Origin: a bacterium | GTDB lineage: Bacteria > Myxococcota_A > Bradymonadia > UBA7976 > UBA1532 | DNA length: 64,000 nt | Assembly: GCA_030427205.1 (NCBI GenBank) | Contig: JAUHXC010000050.1 | Coordinates: 1 to 64,000, forward strand | Reading direction: 5' to 3' | Shown here: positions 1-8,902 of the stretch, in pieces | How positions within the stretch are numbered: position 1 is the stretch's first letter | How the letters are laid out: every line of letters begins with the position of its first letter | The notes under the pieces: model-generated | The model's database searches: none | Seen by the model: the letters and a program-made list of their open reading frames with translations, nothing else | What the model was told of the DNA's origin: nothing | Program-made: the position numbers and the translations under genes

Positions 1-810
1 CAGATCGCCCGCCGGCTCCGGCTCGGGCGGCGGCTCCGGCTCGGGCAGCGGCGGACCGAAGCAGGCCTCCAACTCCACCGCGCACGCCGCCTCGTAGCAC
101 GCTTGAATCAGCGTCCCGTCGGCGTCAACGCAGCCGTTGAGCTCGATGCAGGTGAAGATCGCCTCGAAGGCATCCCGGCCCTCGACCGACGTCGCGTCCA
201 GGCAGCCCTCCTGGCACAAAGCGTCGTCCGGCGCACACTCGCCAAGGCATGTATTCAGCTCGGCGCACGTCAGATCGCCTGCCGGCTCCGGCTCGGGCGG
301 CGGCTCCGGCTCGGGCAACGGCGGACCGAAGCAGGCCTCCAACTCCGCCGCGCACGCCGCCTCGTAGCACGCTTGAATCAGCGTCCCGTCGGCGTCGACG
401 CAGCCGTTGAGCTCGATGCAGGTGAAGATCGCCTCGAAGGCATCCCGGCCCTCGACCGACGTCGCGTCCAGGCAGCCCTCCTGGCACAAAGCGTCGTCCG
501 GCGCACACTCGCCAAGGCATGTATTCAGCTCGGCGCACGTCAGATCGCCTGCCGGCTCCGGCTCGGGCGGCGGCTCCGGCTCGGGCAACGGCGGACCGAA
601 GCAGGCCTCCAACTCCGCCGCGCACGCCGCCTCGTAGCACGCTTGAATCAGCGTCCCGTCGGCGTCGACGCAGCCGTTGAGTTCGATGCAGGTGAAGATC
701 GCCTCGAAGGCATCCCGGCCCTCGACCGACGTCGCGTCCAGGCAGCCCTGCTGGCACAACCCATCGTCCGGCGCACACTCGCCGAGGCATGTATTCAGCT
801 CGGCGCACGT
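1..810. repeat. Three 270-bp tandem coding repeats
   Basis: Units at 1-270, 271-540 and 541-810 encode the 10-Cys domains of the leftward lipoprotein. Units 1 and 2 are nearly identical even at synonymous positions; the third has a few more changes (for example around 683, 751-763 and 784). This points to recent duplication or gene conversion. Confidence 0.95.
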
Positions 811-1314
811 CAGATCGCCCGCCGGCTCCGGTTCGGGCGCTGGCTCTGGTGCAGGCTCGGGTGCGGGTTCAGGCGCGGGCTCGGGTGCGGGTTCAGGCGC
901 CGGCTCGGGCGCGGGCTCGGGCGCGGGTTCGGGTGCCGGCTCTGGCGCGGGCTCGGGCGCGGGTTCGGGCGCGGGCTCGGGTGCGGGTTCAGGTACGGGC
1001 TCAGGCGCTGGCTCGGGTGCGGGTTCAGGCGCTGGCTCGGGTACGGGTTCGGGCGCCGGTTCAGGCGCGGGCTCGGGCGCCGGCTCGGGCGCGGGCTCGG
1101 GTGCAGGTTCAGGCGCCGGCTCTGGCGCGGGCTCCGGCGCCGGTTCGGGCAACGCCGAGTCGACCGGAATCGGGGCGGCGTCAGTCCGCAGCGCGGCGTC
1201 GGGCGCGTCGCCACCGCCGCCGACGCCGCCGGTGGGCGTACAGGCAACCAGAGCCAACGCGCAGGCCATCAGCACCCAGCATGCACGGCTGCAACGGTCA
1301 TCAATCCAAGGCAC
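1..1314 (-). CDS. Lipoprotein with tandem 10-Cys repeats, C-terminus outside window
   Basis: The gene reads leftward and runs off the window edge, so only the first 438 codons are visible. The chosen start is GTG at 1314 because AGGAGGGG lies about 6 nt upstream; an in-frame ATG at 1329 is possible. The N-terminus has a short hydrophobic stretch ending in the lipobox LVAC, so it should be a lipid-anchored envelope protein. A spacer rich in Asp/Ala follows, then a long Glu-Pro-Ala-Pro tether (about residues 55-165). Then come three copies of a 90-residue unit, each made of a 10-Cys domain of about 75 residues (starting DLTCAELNTCLGEC) and a short Glu-Pro linker. The even Cys number suggests disulfides outside the cytoplasm. 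No enzymatic motif is visible and the function is unknown. Confidence 0.85.
   Translation of the reverse strand, partial: MPWIDDRCSRACWVLMACALALVACTPTGGVGGGGDAPDAALRTDAAPIPVDSALPEPAPEPAPEPAPEPAPEPAPEPAPEPAPEPAPEPVPEPAPEPAPEPAPEPVPEPAPEPAPEPAPEPAPEPAPEPAPEPAPEPAPEPAPEPAPEPAPEPAPEPAPEPEPAGDLTCAELNTCLGECAPDDGLCQQGCLDATSVEGRDAFEAIFTCIELNGCVDADGTLIQACYEAACAAELEACFGPPLPEPEPPPEPEPAGDLTCAELNTCLGECAPDDALCQEGCLDATSVEGRDAFEAIFTCIELNGCVDADGTLIQACYEAACAAELEACFGPPLPEPEPPPEPEPAGDLTCAELNTCLGECAPDDALCQEGCLDATSVEGRDAFEAIFTCIELNGCVDADGTLIQACYEAACAVELEACFGPPLPEPEPPPEPEPAGDL
811..1155. repeat. Short tandem repeats encoding an EPAP tether
   Basis: A degenerate 12-bp repeat (read on the minus strand as GAG CCC GCG CCN) encodes roughly 28 copies of Glu-Pro-Ala-Pro. 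It forms the extended proline-rich linker between the lipid anchor and the Cys domains, probably keeping the domains away from the membrane. Confidence 0.9.
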
Positions 1315-1438
1315 GATCCCCTCCTCCATCGCGTCGCGGTCAAACCGTGGGGCCATCGACGGCGCGCGCGATCCAGCCTATCCGCTGACCCGGGTACGGG
1401 ACAATCGGACGGTCCGGTGCGTCGGTGACCGCGCACGC

Positions 1439-2269
1439 TCAACCCGATTCGTCGCCCCGCGCGCTCATGATCCGCGCCCGCACGCGCGCCCCCTTGCGCT
1501 GCAGCAGCGGGCGGAACGGCTTGACGAGCCATGGCGCGACGTAGGCCACCATCGTCAGAACGCCGCTCGACCGCGGCATGGGCCGCTCGACGGTCGCCCC
1601 GGGACCGAGCAGATCGACGATGACCCGGGCCACGTCGTCGGCGGTGCACATCGGCTGCGACAGCGTCAGATCAGACACCGTATGCAGCTCGTCCATGATG
1701 AAGCCGGTGTCGATCGGACCCGGCGAGACCAGCGCCACCTTGATGCCGCTGTCGGCCAGCTCGTCGGCCAGGGCGTGGCTGAACGAGCGCAGCCCGGCCT
1801 TGGTCGCGCCGTAGGTCGCGCTGCCCGGCAACGGCGTGCGCCCGGCCAGCGAGCCGACGTTGATGATGGCCCCGCCCCCCGCATCGCGCAGATACGGCAG
1901 CACCATGCGGCTCAGGCGGATGGGCGCCTCCAGGTTGACCCGGACCATGCGCGCCAGCCGCTCGGCCTCGACCGCCTCGAGGGGCCCGCGGGCGTGGGCG
2001 CCGGCGTTGTTGATCAGCACGTCGACGCGGCCCAGCTCGGCGACGGTCTGCTCGAACATCGCCGCGCAGGCGTCGGCGTCGATGACATCCAACGGACAGA
2101 TCGACACCGCGGTGCGCCCTCTCAGCTCGGCGGCGACCGCTTCGAGCGGGCCCCGGCCACGCGCGACGAGCATGAGCTTCGCCCCCCGATCCGCCAGCTG
2201 TCGGGCGGTGGCCGCGCCGACCCCCGCCGAGCCCCCGGTGACGATGACGACCTTGCCTGCGAGATCCAT
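1439..2269 (-). CDS. Short-chain dehydrogenase/reductase
   Basis: A 276-residue classical SDR, presumably a soluble NAD(P)-dependent oxidoreductase. The cofactor motif TGGSAGVG is near residue 11, NNAG near residue 90, and the catalytic YGATK (Tyr-x3-Lys) near residue 156, with the usual upstream Ser in NVGS. The start is the ATG at 2269, which gives the normal SDR length; longer upstream reading enters the divergent gene region. A basic C-terminal segment with a hydrophobic patch (VAYVAPWLV) resembles SDRs that associate with membranes or act on lipids, but the substrate cannot be told. The gene is divergent from the coiled-coil gene at 2456. Confidence 0.9.
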   Translation of the reverse strand: MDLAGKVVIVTGGSAGVGAATARQLADRGAKLMLVARGRGPLEAVAAELRGRTAVSICPLDVIDADACAAMFEQTVAELGRVDVLINNAGAHARGPLEAVEAERLARMVRVNLEAPIRLSRMVLPYLRDAGGGAIINVGSLAGRTPLPGSATYGATKAGLRSFSHALADELADSGIKVALVSPGPIDTGFIMDELHTVSDLTLSQPMCTADDVARVIVDLLGPGATVERPMPRSSGVLTMVAYVAPWLVKPFRPLLQRKGARVRARIMSARGDESG

Positions 2270-2293
2270 GGCACCCTCGAGTCTGTGATCCAT

Positions 2294-2310
2294 CGCGGTG
2301 GTACACCGCG
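2294..2310. promoter_or_regulatory. Inverted repeat, possible operator
   Basis: CGCGGTGGTACACCGCG is a perfect 7-bp inverted repeat with a 3-nt centre. It lies in the divergent interval 25 bp upstream of the SDR start. Its size suits a dimeric repressor site, but no regulator gene is adjacent. Confidence 0.35.
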
Positions 2311-2455
2311 TGCGCGGCCAATACCAGAGCTCCGGCCCATGCCACCGCTCTCGGGTCCACGGGCATCCCGATCCATCGCGCTGTCTGACCCAGACCTTCA
2401 ACGCCATCGCCGCCCATGCTCTACTGTGCGCCCACCCGAGCCGCGGAGCGCGTAC

Positions 2456-5400
2456 GTGTCGGTCGAAGGCATCTGGATCGCCGAGCTGCAGCGCCAGGTC
2501 CGGCCCGATGGCAACCCCAGCCTCGCGCCGCTGTTCACCATGGTCGTACGCCGCGACGGCAACGCGCTCACCGCGCGCATGTTCGACGGGCGCGGCGACT
2601 TCCTCGCGGCGTCGGCGGTGCAGACGTGGCGCGGCGTCGCGACCGATGACGGCGCGAAGCTCGAGCTGCCGGTGCGCTACGTCACCGGCGGGCGCATGGG
2701 TGACTTCCGGCTGCTCTACATCGACGACGACGTGCGCCAGATCGCCAACGGCCGGGCCCTGGTGCGCCGGCTGGAGCTCAGCGTCGAGGGCGATACGCTG
2801 CGCGGGCGCTGGCTCGACTTCTGGTACGTCGCCGATCGCAAGGACGGCGGCCTCTCGGTCGAGGTCGTGCCGCGGCCCGCGGTCTTCTCGGCGCAGCGCA
2901 GCGACCGCCCGATCCGCTGGGTCGGCCCCGACGGCCCCGATCCGCAGCGGGTGACCTCGGGCGCGACGCTGACCCCGCGGCTGCAGCACGGCGGATCGGT
3001 GATCGACACGCTGCAAGCGCTGATCGCGTGGCCCGGCAACCAGCGACCGGTCGACATCGAGACCGGCGCGGTGCTGCTGCGGGGCGACGGCCCGCCGATT
3101 CACGTGCGCGTGCACGACCGCGATGCGCCGGGCCGCGAACAGCCGGGCAGCGCGGCGTTGCCCATCGCCGGCGAGCCGCCGATCGTCGTCCGGGTCGCCC
3201 CGGGCGCGACGGTCACCGCCAGCGCGTTCGGCCATACCGCCCGCGTCGTCGTCGACGCCCGGAACGATACGCGCAGGCTGACCATCGTCGGCGTCGAGGT
3301 CGACCAGACCGCGGCGCAGCGTCGCTGGGCCCAGGCCATCGCCCCGTTGCAGTCATTGCGCGACGACCGGATCGGCGACGTCACGGCGCTCGAAGACCGC
3401 CTGGAGAGCGCCCGAGCCACCCAGGCCGAGGCCGAGGCCGCGTTCGATCGGGCCGACGCCGCGCTGACGTCGATCAACCGCACGCGCAGGGCGCTCATCG
3501 AGGCCGTCGAGACCCGGCTGGGCCAGCTGCGGGGCCAGCCGCCGCTCAGCAACATCGAGAAGCACCTGCTGGACAACGAAGCGGCGCTGCGAAACACCCG
3601 CGCGCGGCTGAAGGCCCCCGGACAGTCGGGGCCAGCCCCCGCCGAGTCGAAGCGCGAGATCGAGGCCTATCGCACGATCATCCGCGAAGCGTCGGATGCC
3701 ATCCGGGCGGCCCTCACCCAAGACCCCGCGCTCAACGAAACGAAGACGAAGATCGCCGCCTACGCCAAGGAGAGGCAGGCCGCCGCGCGCGCCCTCAGCG
3801 CCGCCGCGCGCGTCGAGCAGGAGGCGCGGGACGACCTGCGCGACGTGGCCTTCGACCTGAGCATGGCGCGCACCGCCGCCACCATCGCCCGCGGCCGAAC
3901 CGACGGCCTCGACGGGCGCGGGCCGCGGCTGGTGCACGCCCAGTTCACCACCGGCGACGGGGTCGTCTTCGACGCGGGCACCGCGCCCGATCCGACGCTG
4001 GTCGAGCACTTTCGCGCCGTGCTCACCCGGGCCGAGAGCGACCGCGACGCGCGCCAGCGCGATCTCGACGACGCGCGCGAGATACATCAGGCGTGCGCCG
4101 ATGCCCGCGCCCGCGCGCGCCGGCGCATGCTCGACGCCTTCGACGGCGCGCAGGAGGCCGGCGAGGATGTCGCCGATACCATCCTCTTCAACGCCCGGCT
4201 GCGCCAGGGCCTGCACTGGGCCGTCGACGTCGCGGAGCTCGGCTGGGCCGCCAAGTCGGGCGCGCTCAACCTGACCTACGAGTGCGCGTTCAAGCTGCTG
4301 GGCTTCGCGGCTCAGGGCGGCAGGCAGCAGACGCAGATGTTCGACGAGTCGGCGCTGCGCGACAGCTTCGAGGAGGTCTACGCCCAGAAGGCCCGCGCCC
4401 AGGCCGCCGGTCGCACCACCGACGCGGGTCGGACGCCGGCCAAGGGCGGCATCGAGGTGCCGTACCACAGCAGCATCACGCCCGAGCTGGTCGCGATCTC
4501 GACGCTCAAGGCGACCGGCATGGCGTCCTATGGGCAGTGGAAGGTCGATCACATCGAGATACCGGCGCGGGACGCCGAGCGCCGCGCGGCCATCGAGCGG
4601 GCGCGAAAGCTCGAAGCCCGACTGGGTCCGCAGCCGAACATCACCGGCGGGCTGGCCCCGCGGGAAGAGGTCATCGATACGCTGCGCGCCCGGGCCTCGG
4701 CCCACCAGGGCATCATGGGCGACTGGGAGCGCGAGCTGGCGGCGGCTCGCGGGGCCGAGCAGGTGGACCCGGCGCGGGTGCAGCGGGCGCAGAAGGGCCT
4801 GCAGCGCGCGCGGGCGGACTTCGACAGCAGCCGAGAGACCGTCGACCGCCTGAAGAGGCGGCTGGCGAGCGATCGCGCCGGGCTGCGCGAGGCCAACAAG
4901 GCCAGTCGCAAAGCGGGCGACCTGCTCGACGAAGCGCTCGAGAAGCGGAAGACGCTGAAGGGGCGCGGTTTTCTGACCGAGGTCGGCAAAGGCGTCGCGG
5001 TCGACATCGCGGTGGCGGCGTTCAAGGACTGGGTCAACAACCAGCTCGATGAGACCGAGGCCCAGGCCTGGCAATACGCGTTCGATACGGAGGTGGTCTA
5101 CGCGGCGGCGGTCATGGCGAACCGCCGCGCACACGAAGAGCTGTGGAGCGCCGAGGCGGCCCGGCTGGAGGCGAAGCGGGCGCTGCACGTCGCCGCGCTT
5201 CGCCTGGCGGCGCACCGCGCGCGCCTCGACGCCTACCTCGCCGGCCAATCCGCCGCGAGCGGGCAGCTGCCTGTGCGGCACAGCGTGGCCTTCGAGACCG
5301 ACGCCTCTCCCCTCACCCTGCGCCTGACCGCCGCCGGCGGGCCGCTCGGCGTCGACGCGCAGCTCAGCGATACGCGCGCGCCGGCCGAGAGCCCAGGCAT

Positions 5401-5551
5401 CGCGCAGAGCGCCGCGCCCGAGCCGACGCCGATCCCTATCGACTCCGAGATGGCGGCTCAGCTGATCCCGCGGATGTACGCCGTGTCCGCGGCCGCGCTC
5501 GAGCGATTCGAGGACGAACGCACGCTGAACCTGCGACTGGTGGTCCGATGA
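2456..5551 (+). CDS. Large coiled-coil protein of unknown function
   Basis: I start this 1031-residue protein at GTG 2456, seven nt after GGAG; the open frame continues far upstream but only through antisense sequence of other genes. There is no signal peptide. The first ~290 residues look like a beta-rich region. Then Ala/Glu/Arg-rich helices follow at about 310-600 and 740-940 (many DRA, AEAEAA, RARAD runs) that should form coiled coils, around a less charged centre containing ELGWAAKSGALNLTYE. No catalytic motif or known family is recognised. Its stop overlaps the amylase start (ATGA), so the two are probably translated together. It could be a structural or delivery-type protein, but that is only a guess. 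Confidence 0.8.
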   Translation: MSVEGIWIAELQRQVRPDGNPSLAPLFTMVVRRDGNALTARMFDGRGDFLAASAVQTWRGVATDDGAKLELPVRYVTGGRMGDFRLLYIDDDVRQIANGRALVRRLELSVEGDTLRGRWLDFWYVADRKDGGLSVEVVPRPAVFSAQRSDRPIRWVGPDGPDPQRVTSGATLTPRLQHGGSVIDTLQALIAWPGNQRPVDIETGAVLLRGDGPPIHVRVHDRDAPGREQPGSAALPIAGEPPIVVRVAPGATVTASAFGHTARVVVDARNDTRRLTIVGVEVDQTAAQRRWAQAIAPLQSLRDDRIGDVTALEDRLESARATQAEAEAAFDRADAALTSINRTRRALIEAVETRLGQLRGQPPLSNIEKHLLDNEAALRNTRARLKAPGQSGPAPAESKREIEAYRTIIREASDAIRAALTQDPALNETKTKIAAYAKERQAAARALSAAARVEQEARDDLRDVAFDLSMARTAATIARGRTDGLDGRGPRLVHAQFTTGDGVVFDAGTAPDPTLVEHFRAVLTRAESDRDARQRDLDDAREIHQACADARARARRRMLDAFDGAQEAGEDVADTILFNARLRQGLHWAVDVAELGWAAKSGALNLTYECAFKLLGFAAQGGRQQTQMFDESALRDSFEEVYAQKARAQAAGRTTDAGRTPAKGGIEVPYHSSITPELVAISTLKATGMASYGQWKVDHIEIPARDAERRAAIERARKLEARLGPQPNITGGLAPREEVIDTLRARASAHQGIMGDWERELAAARGAEQVDPARVQRAQKGLQRARADFDSSRETVDRLKRRLASDRAGLREANKASRKAGDLLDEALEKRKTLKGRGFLTEVGKGVAVDIAVAAFKDWVNNQLDETEAQAWQYAFDTEVVYAAAVMANRRAHEELWSAEAARLEAKRALHVAALRLAAHRARLDAYLAGQSAASGQLPVRHSVAFETDASPLTLRLTAAGGPLGVDAQLSDTRAPAESPGIAQSAAPEPTPIPIDSEMAAQLIPRMYAVSAAALERFEDERTLNLRLVVR

Positions 5552-7299
5552 CGCTGCGCACCCCCCGGCCCGACTGGCTGCTGGCCGCGGCCCTGTCGAT
5601 GACAGTGCTCGCGTGTGATGAGCCCGGCACGGACGGCCCGCAGGCCGACGACGCTGTGAGACCAGCGGACGCGATGGCATCTGACAGGATGGCATCTGAC
5701 AGGATGGCATCTGACAGGATGGCATCCGATGGGATGGCACCCGATGGGATGGCACCCGATGGGATGGCACCCGATGGAATGGCACCCGATGGAATGGCAC
5801 CCGATGGAATGGCACCCGATGGAATGGCATCCGATGGGATGGCATCTGATGGGATGGCATCCGATGGTGCGAACGCCGACGCCATGCCGGCAGACGCCGC
5901 GGCCCCCGATGCCGGCGACGCCGAGCCCGCGGTCGATCCGGACGCCGGGCTCGACCCGCCCGCGGGCCCGCGCAGCGTCGTCGTGCACCTCTTCGAGTGG
6001 CGCTGGGACGCCATCGCCGACGAGTGCGAAGCCGTGCTCGGCCCGGCGGGCTATCGCGCCGTGCAGGTCTCGCCGCCCCAGGAATACGGCCTCATCGACG
6101 GCAACCCGTGGTGGGAGCGCTACCAGCCGGTGAGCTATCGCCTCGCCGGCCGCAGCGGCGACGGCGCCGCCTTCGACGACATGGTCCGCCGCTGCCGCGC
6201 CGCCGGCGTGGACATCCTGGTCGACGCCGTCATCAACCACATGGCGTTCGCCCCGGGCCTCGGCGTCGACGGCACCCGCTTCGAGCGCTATCGCTACCCC
6301 GGGCTGTACGACGACAGCCACTTCCACAACTGCCGCCGGGGCATCGAGAACTGGGCCGACCGCGGCGAGATCCAGACCTGCGAGCTGGCGACCCTGCCCG
6401 ATCTGGCCACCGGGCAGCCCTATGTGCGCGCGCAGCTCGCCGCCTACCTGCAAGACCTGCTCGACCGCGGCGTCGCCGGCTTCCGGGTCGACGCCGCCAA
6501 GCACATGGCCGCCGCCGACCTCGAAGCGATCTTCGGCGCGCTCGACGGCGCGCGCTATGTCTTCCAGGAGGTCGTCGATACCCACGACGCCGAGGTGGTG
6601 ACCGCCGAGGAGTACTTCGGCGTCGGCCGGGTGACCGAGTTCCGCTACGGGCTCGAGCTGACCCGGGTCTTCACCGAGGGGCAGCTGGCGTGGCTCGACC
6701 AGTTCGGCGAGGCCTGGGGCATGGTGCCGTCCGATCGGGCGGTGGTCTTCATCGACAACCACGATACCCAGCGGGGCCACGGCGTCGGCGATCCCATCAC
6801 CCATCGCCGCCGGGCGCTGTATCGGGTGGCCAATGTCTTCATGCTCGCCTGGCCTTATGGCGATCCCAAGGTGATGTCGAGCTATGCCATCCGCGACGGC
6901 GACCACGGCCCGCCGCGGGACGCGCAAGGGCAGACCACCGCCGCGCCGCCCGGCGACGACTGCGGCGACGGCTGGATCTGCGAACACCGCTGGCCGGCCA
7001 TCCGGGCGATGGTCCGCTTCCGCAATACGACCGATGGCATGCCGGTGCAGCGCTGGTGGAGCAACGGCAACGACCAGATCGCCTTCGCCCGCGGCGATCG
7101 GGGATACGTGGTCATCAACCGCGAAGAAGACCCGACCATCACCCGCTTCTTCGACACCGGGCTGCCGCCGGGCCGCTACTGCGACGTGCTCGCCGCCGAC
7201 TGCGCGGCGCCGATCGTGGTCAACGCCGACGGCTGGGCCGAGATCACGATCGGCCCGCTCGACGCGGTCGCCCTGCACGTCGACGCGCCCGCCCGCTGA
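5548..7299 (+). CDS. Secreted lipoprotein alpha-amylase, GH13 (animal-like type)
   Basis: This 583-residue enzyme should hydrolyse internal alpha-1,4 bonds of starch or glycogen at the cell surface. Residues 1-23 form a lipoprotein signal (lipobox VLAC). A tether of 13 pentapeptides (MASDR/MASDG/MAPDG) spans about residues 43-107, and the GH13 barrel follows from about residue 135 (VVHLFEWRWDAIADECE). Conserved regions are visible: DAVINH near 226, GFRVDAAKH near 310 (Asp nucleophile), FQEVVD near 340 (acid/base Glu) and FIDNHD near 403. The LFEW...AVQVSPPQEY signature resembles the animal/Streptomyces amylase subgroup. The start ATG overlaps the previous stop by 4 nt. The C-terminal part resembles the usual amylase beta-domain; I see no starch-binding module. 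Confidence 0.93.
   Translation: MTLRTPRPDWLLAAALSMTVLACDEPGTDGPQADDAVRPADAMASDRMASDRMASDRMASDGMAPDGMAPDGMAPDGMAPDGMAPDGMAPDGMASDGMASDGMASDGANADAMPADAAAPDAGDAEPAVDPDAGLDPPAGPRSVVVHLFEWRWDAIADECEAVLGPAGYRAVQVSPPQEYGLIDGNPWWERYQPVSYRLAGRSGDGAAFDDMVRRCRAAGVDILVDAVINHMAFAPGLGVDGTRFERYRYPGLYDDSHFHNCRRGIENWADRGEIQTCELATLPDLATGQPYVRAQLAAYLQDLLDRGVAGFRVDAAKHMAAADLEAIFGALDGARYVFQEVVDTHDAEVVTAEEYFGVGRVTEFRYGLELTRVFTEGQLAWLDQFGEAWGMVPSDRAVVFIDNHDTQRGHGVGDPITHRRRALYRVANVFMLAWPYGDPKVMSSYAIRDGDHGPPRDAQGQTTAAPPGDDCGDGWICEHRWPAIRAMVRFRNTTDGMPVQRWWSNGNDQIAFARGDRGYVVINREEDPTITRFFDTGLPPGRYCDVLAADCAAPIVVNADGWAEITIGPLDAVALHVDAPAR
5674..5868. repeat. 13 x 15-bp coding repeat in amylase tether
   Basis: Units such as ATGGCATCTGACAGG and ATGGCACCCGATGGG encode MASDR, MASDG and MAPDG in tandem. 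Seven of the thirteen copies contain the dispersed ATGGCAT motif. Copy number is expected to vary between strains. Confidence 0.95.
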
Positions 7300-7371
7300 C
7301 CGCGCGCGACACTGGCGGCCAGCGAGCGCAGGATCGATACTCGCCGCTCACCCACGCCCCGGAGCCATCCG

Positions 7372-8229
7372 ATGAGCGCAGACCCCTTCCGCGGACAGAT
7401 CGCGGTGATCACCGGCGGCGCGAGCGGCCTGGGCGCCGCCATGGCCCGGGCCTTCGCGGCGCGCGGCGCGCGGCTCGTGCTCACCGACATCGACGGCGAC
7501 GGGCTGGCGGCGCAGCGCGCGGCGCTGGGCGACGCGGTTGTGCACACCGCGGTGGTCGACGTCGCCGATCGCGAAGCCATGGCCGCCTTCGCCGCCGACA
7601 TCCTCGAGCGCTTCGGCGCGCCGCGCATCCTGGTCAACAACGCCGGGGTCTCGGTCTCGGCGCGCAGCATCGACACCTCGCCGGAAGACTGGGCCTGGAT
7701 CACCGGGATCAACGTGCTCGGCGTCTGCTATGGCATCGCGCTCTTCGGCCGCGCGATGGAGGCGGCGGGCGGGCGGGCCCATATCGTCAACATCGCCTCC
7801 GCCGCGGGCCTCAACGGGCTGTTCACGATGCCGGCCTACTCGATGACCAAGTGCGCGGTGTACGGGCTGTCGGAGGCCATGCGCTTCGAGTTCGACGACG
7901 ACGCGCTGATGACCCACGTCATCTGCCCCGGCTTCGTACCCACCGGCATCGTCAGCAACGGCCGGGCGGAGGACGCCGTCGACCGGGCCCTCGGCGACCG
8001 GCTCATGGCCGACGCCGACGCCGCCGGGCGCACGCCGGCCGACGTGGCCGGGGCGGTGGTCGATGCCATCGACAAGCAGCGCTTCCGCACGCTGGTCTAC
8101 AAAGAAGCCAGCATGATGCGCACCCTGAGGCACCTGCCCGACTTCCTGCGGCGGGCGGCGCTGCGCAAGCTGGGCGACCAGGTGGCCAGGCGGCGCGTCG
8201 CCGCCGCGAAGGCCGTGGATGAGGGCTGA
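7372..8229 (+). CDS. Short-chain dehydrogenase/reductase
   Basis: A 285-residue NAD(P)-dependent oxidoreductase of the classical SDR family. Near the N-terminus is TGGASGLG (cofactor glycines), then NNAGVS, and a Ser...YSMTK pair (NIASAAG and Tyr-x3-Lys) for catalysis. The start ATG has GGAG seven nt upstream. The C-terminal extension with a basic amphipathic segment (RHLPDFLRRAALRKLG) is seen in SDRs acting on hydrophobic substrates. The substrate is not predictable. Its end overlaps the next gene by 11 nt, so the two are probably co-transcribed. Confidence 0.92.
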   Translation: MSADPFRGQIAVITGGASGLGAAMARAFAARGARLVLTDIDGDGLAAQRAALGDAVVHTAVVDVADREAMAAFAADILERFGAPRILVNNAGVSVSARSIDTSPEDWAWITGINVLGVCYGIALFGRAMEAAGGRAHIVNIASAAGLNGLFTMPAYSMTKCAVYGLSEAMRFEFDDDALMTHVICPGFVPTGIVSNGRAEDAVDRALGDRLMADADAAGRTPADVAGAVVDAIDKQRFRTLVYKEASMMRTLRHLPDFLRRAALRKLGDQVARRRVAAAKAVDEG

Positions 8230-8881
8230 TCGCACCCGCCGGGCGCCAGTCGTATGGCTGGTGATGGCGCTGATGCTGCTCGGCGTCGGCGGCGCCGCGG
8301 CCGCGACGACCACCGTGGAGATCCGCCCCTTCGTCGCCGCGCCCGATGGCGCGCCGGTCGTCGATCGGGCGTGGCTCGTCGCCCGCGTCGAGCGGGCCAA
8401 CGCGATCTTCGCGCCCTATGACTTGCAGTTCGTGCTCGGCGAGACCCGCCCGCTCGCCGGTCCCACCGATGCCATGGTGCGCGCCGACCGCAACGCGCTG
8501 GCCCGCCAGGTCGAGCGGGGCGTGGTCAACCTCTTCGTCGTCGGCACGCTCATGGACATCCACGAGCCGGGCCGCATCCGCCGCGGCGTACACTGGAAGG
8601 CGCGCCACGGCGGCGCGCGGGTGCGCTGCATCATCATGGCCGCCTACGCCGCCGAGGGCATCCTGGCCCACGAGCTGGCGCACTTCTTCGGCAACCCGAA
8701 GCACCGGCACGTACCGGGCAACCTCGTGGGCTATGTGCCCGGGCTGGGGTTGCCCACCCTCGATCCCGATCAGGCGCAGCGCATGCGGCGGTCGCTGCGC
8801 CGCTCGATCGCCAGCGGCGAGCTGGTCCCGGTGACCGGCGACCGCAGGCCCACCTCACCGGCGCCGTCGACCCCGCGCTGA
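8219..8881 (+). CDS. Small secreted zinc-metallopeptidase-like protein
   Basis: This 220-residue protein begins with a typical Sec signal peptide (hydrophobic VVWLVMALMLLGVGGAAAA). The segment ILAHELAHFFGNPKH carries HExxH, then Gly at the metzincin spacing and a His one residue later than in the classic HExxHxxGxxH. It is therefore a likely zinc protease with a variant third ligand, acting in the periplasm or outside. The residues after HELAH (GNPKHRHVPGNLVGYVPG) may form the third-ligand loop; a Met-turn is not obvious. It overlaps the upstream SDR by 11 nt. A peptidase is likely from the motif; the substrate is unknown. Confidence 0.8.
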   Translation: MRADRTRRAPVVWLVMALMLLGVGGAAAATTTVEIRPFVAAPDGAPVVDRAWLVARVERANAIFAPYDLQFVLGETRPLAGPTDAMVRADRNALARQVERGVVNLFVVGTLMDIHEPGRIRRGVHWKARHGGARVRCIIMAAYAAEGILAHELAHFFGNPKHRHVPGNLVGYVPGLGLPTLDPDQAQRMRRSLRRSIASGELVPVTGDRRPTSPAPSTPR

Positions 8882-8902
8882 GCCCGGTGTATCGTCCCGG
8901 GC

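Noticed and set aside
1439..3235. A 598-residue protein including the SDR
   Set aside because: The part upstream of ATG 2269 is antisense to the coiled-coil gene and has no SDR-related sequence.
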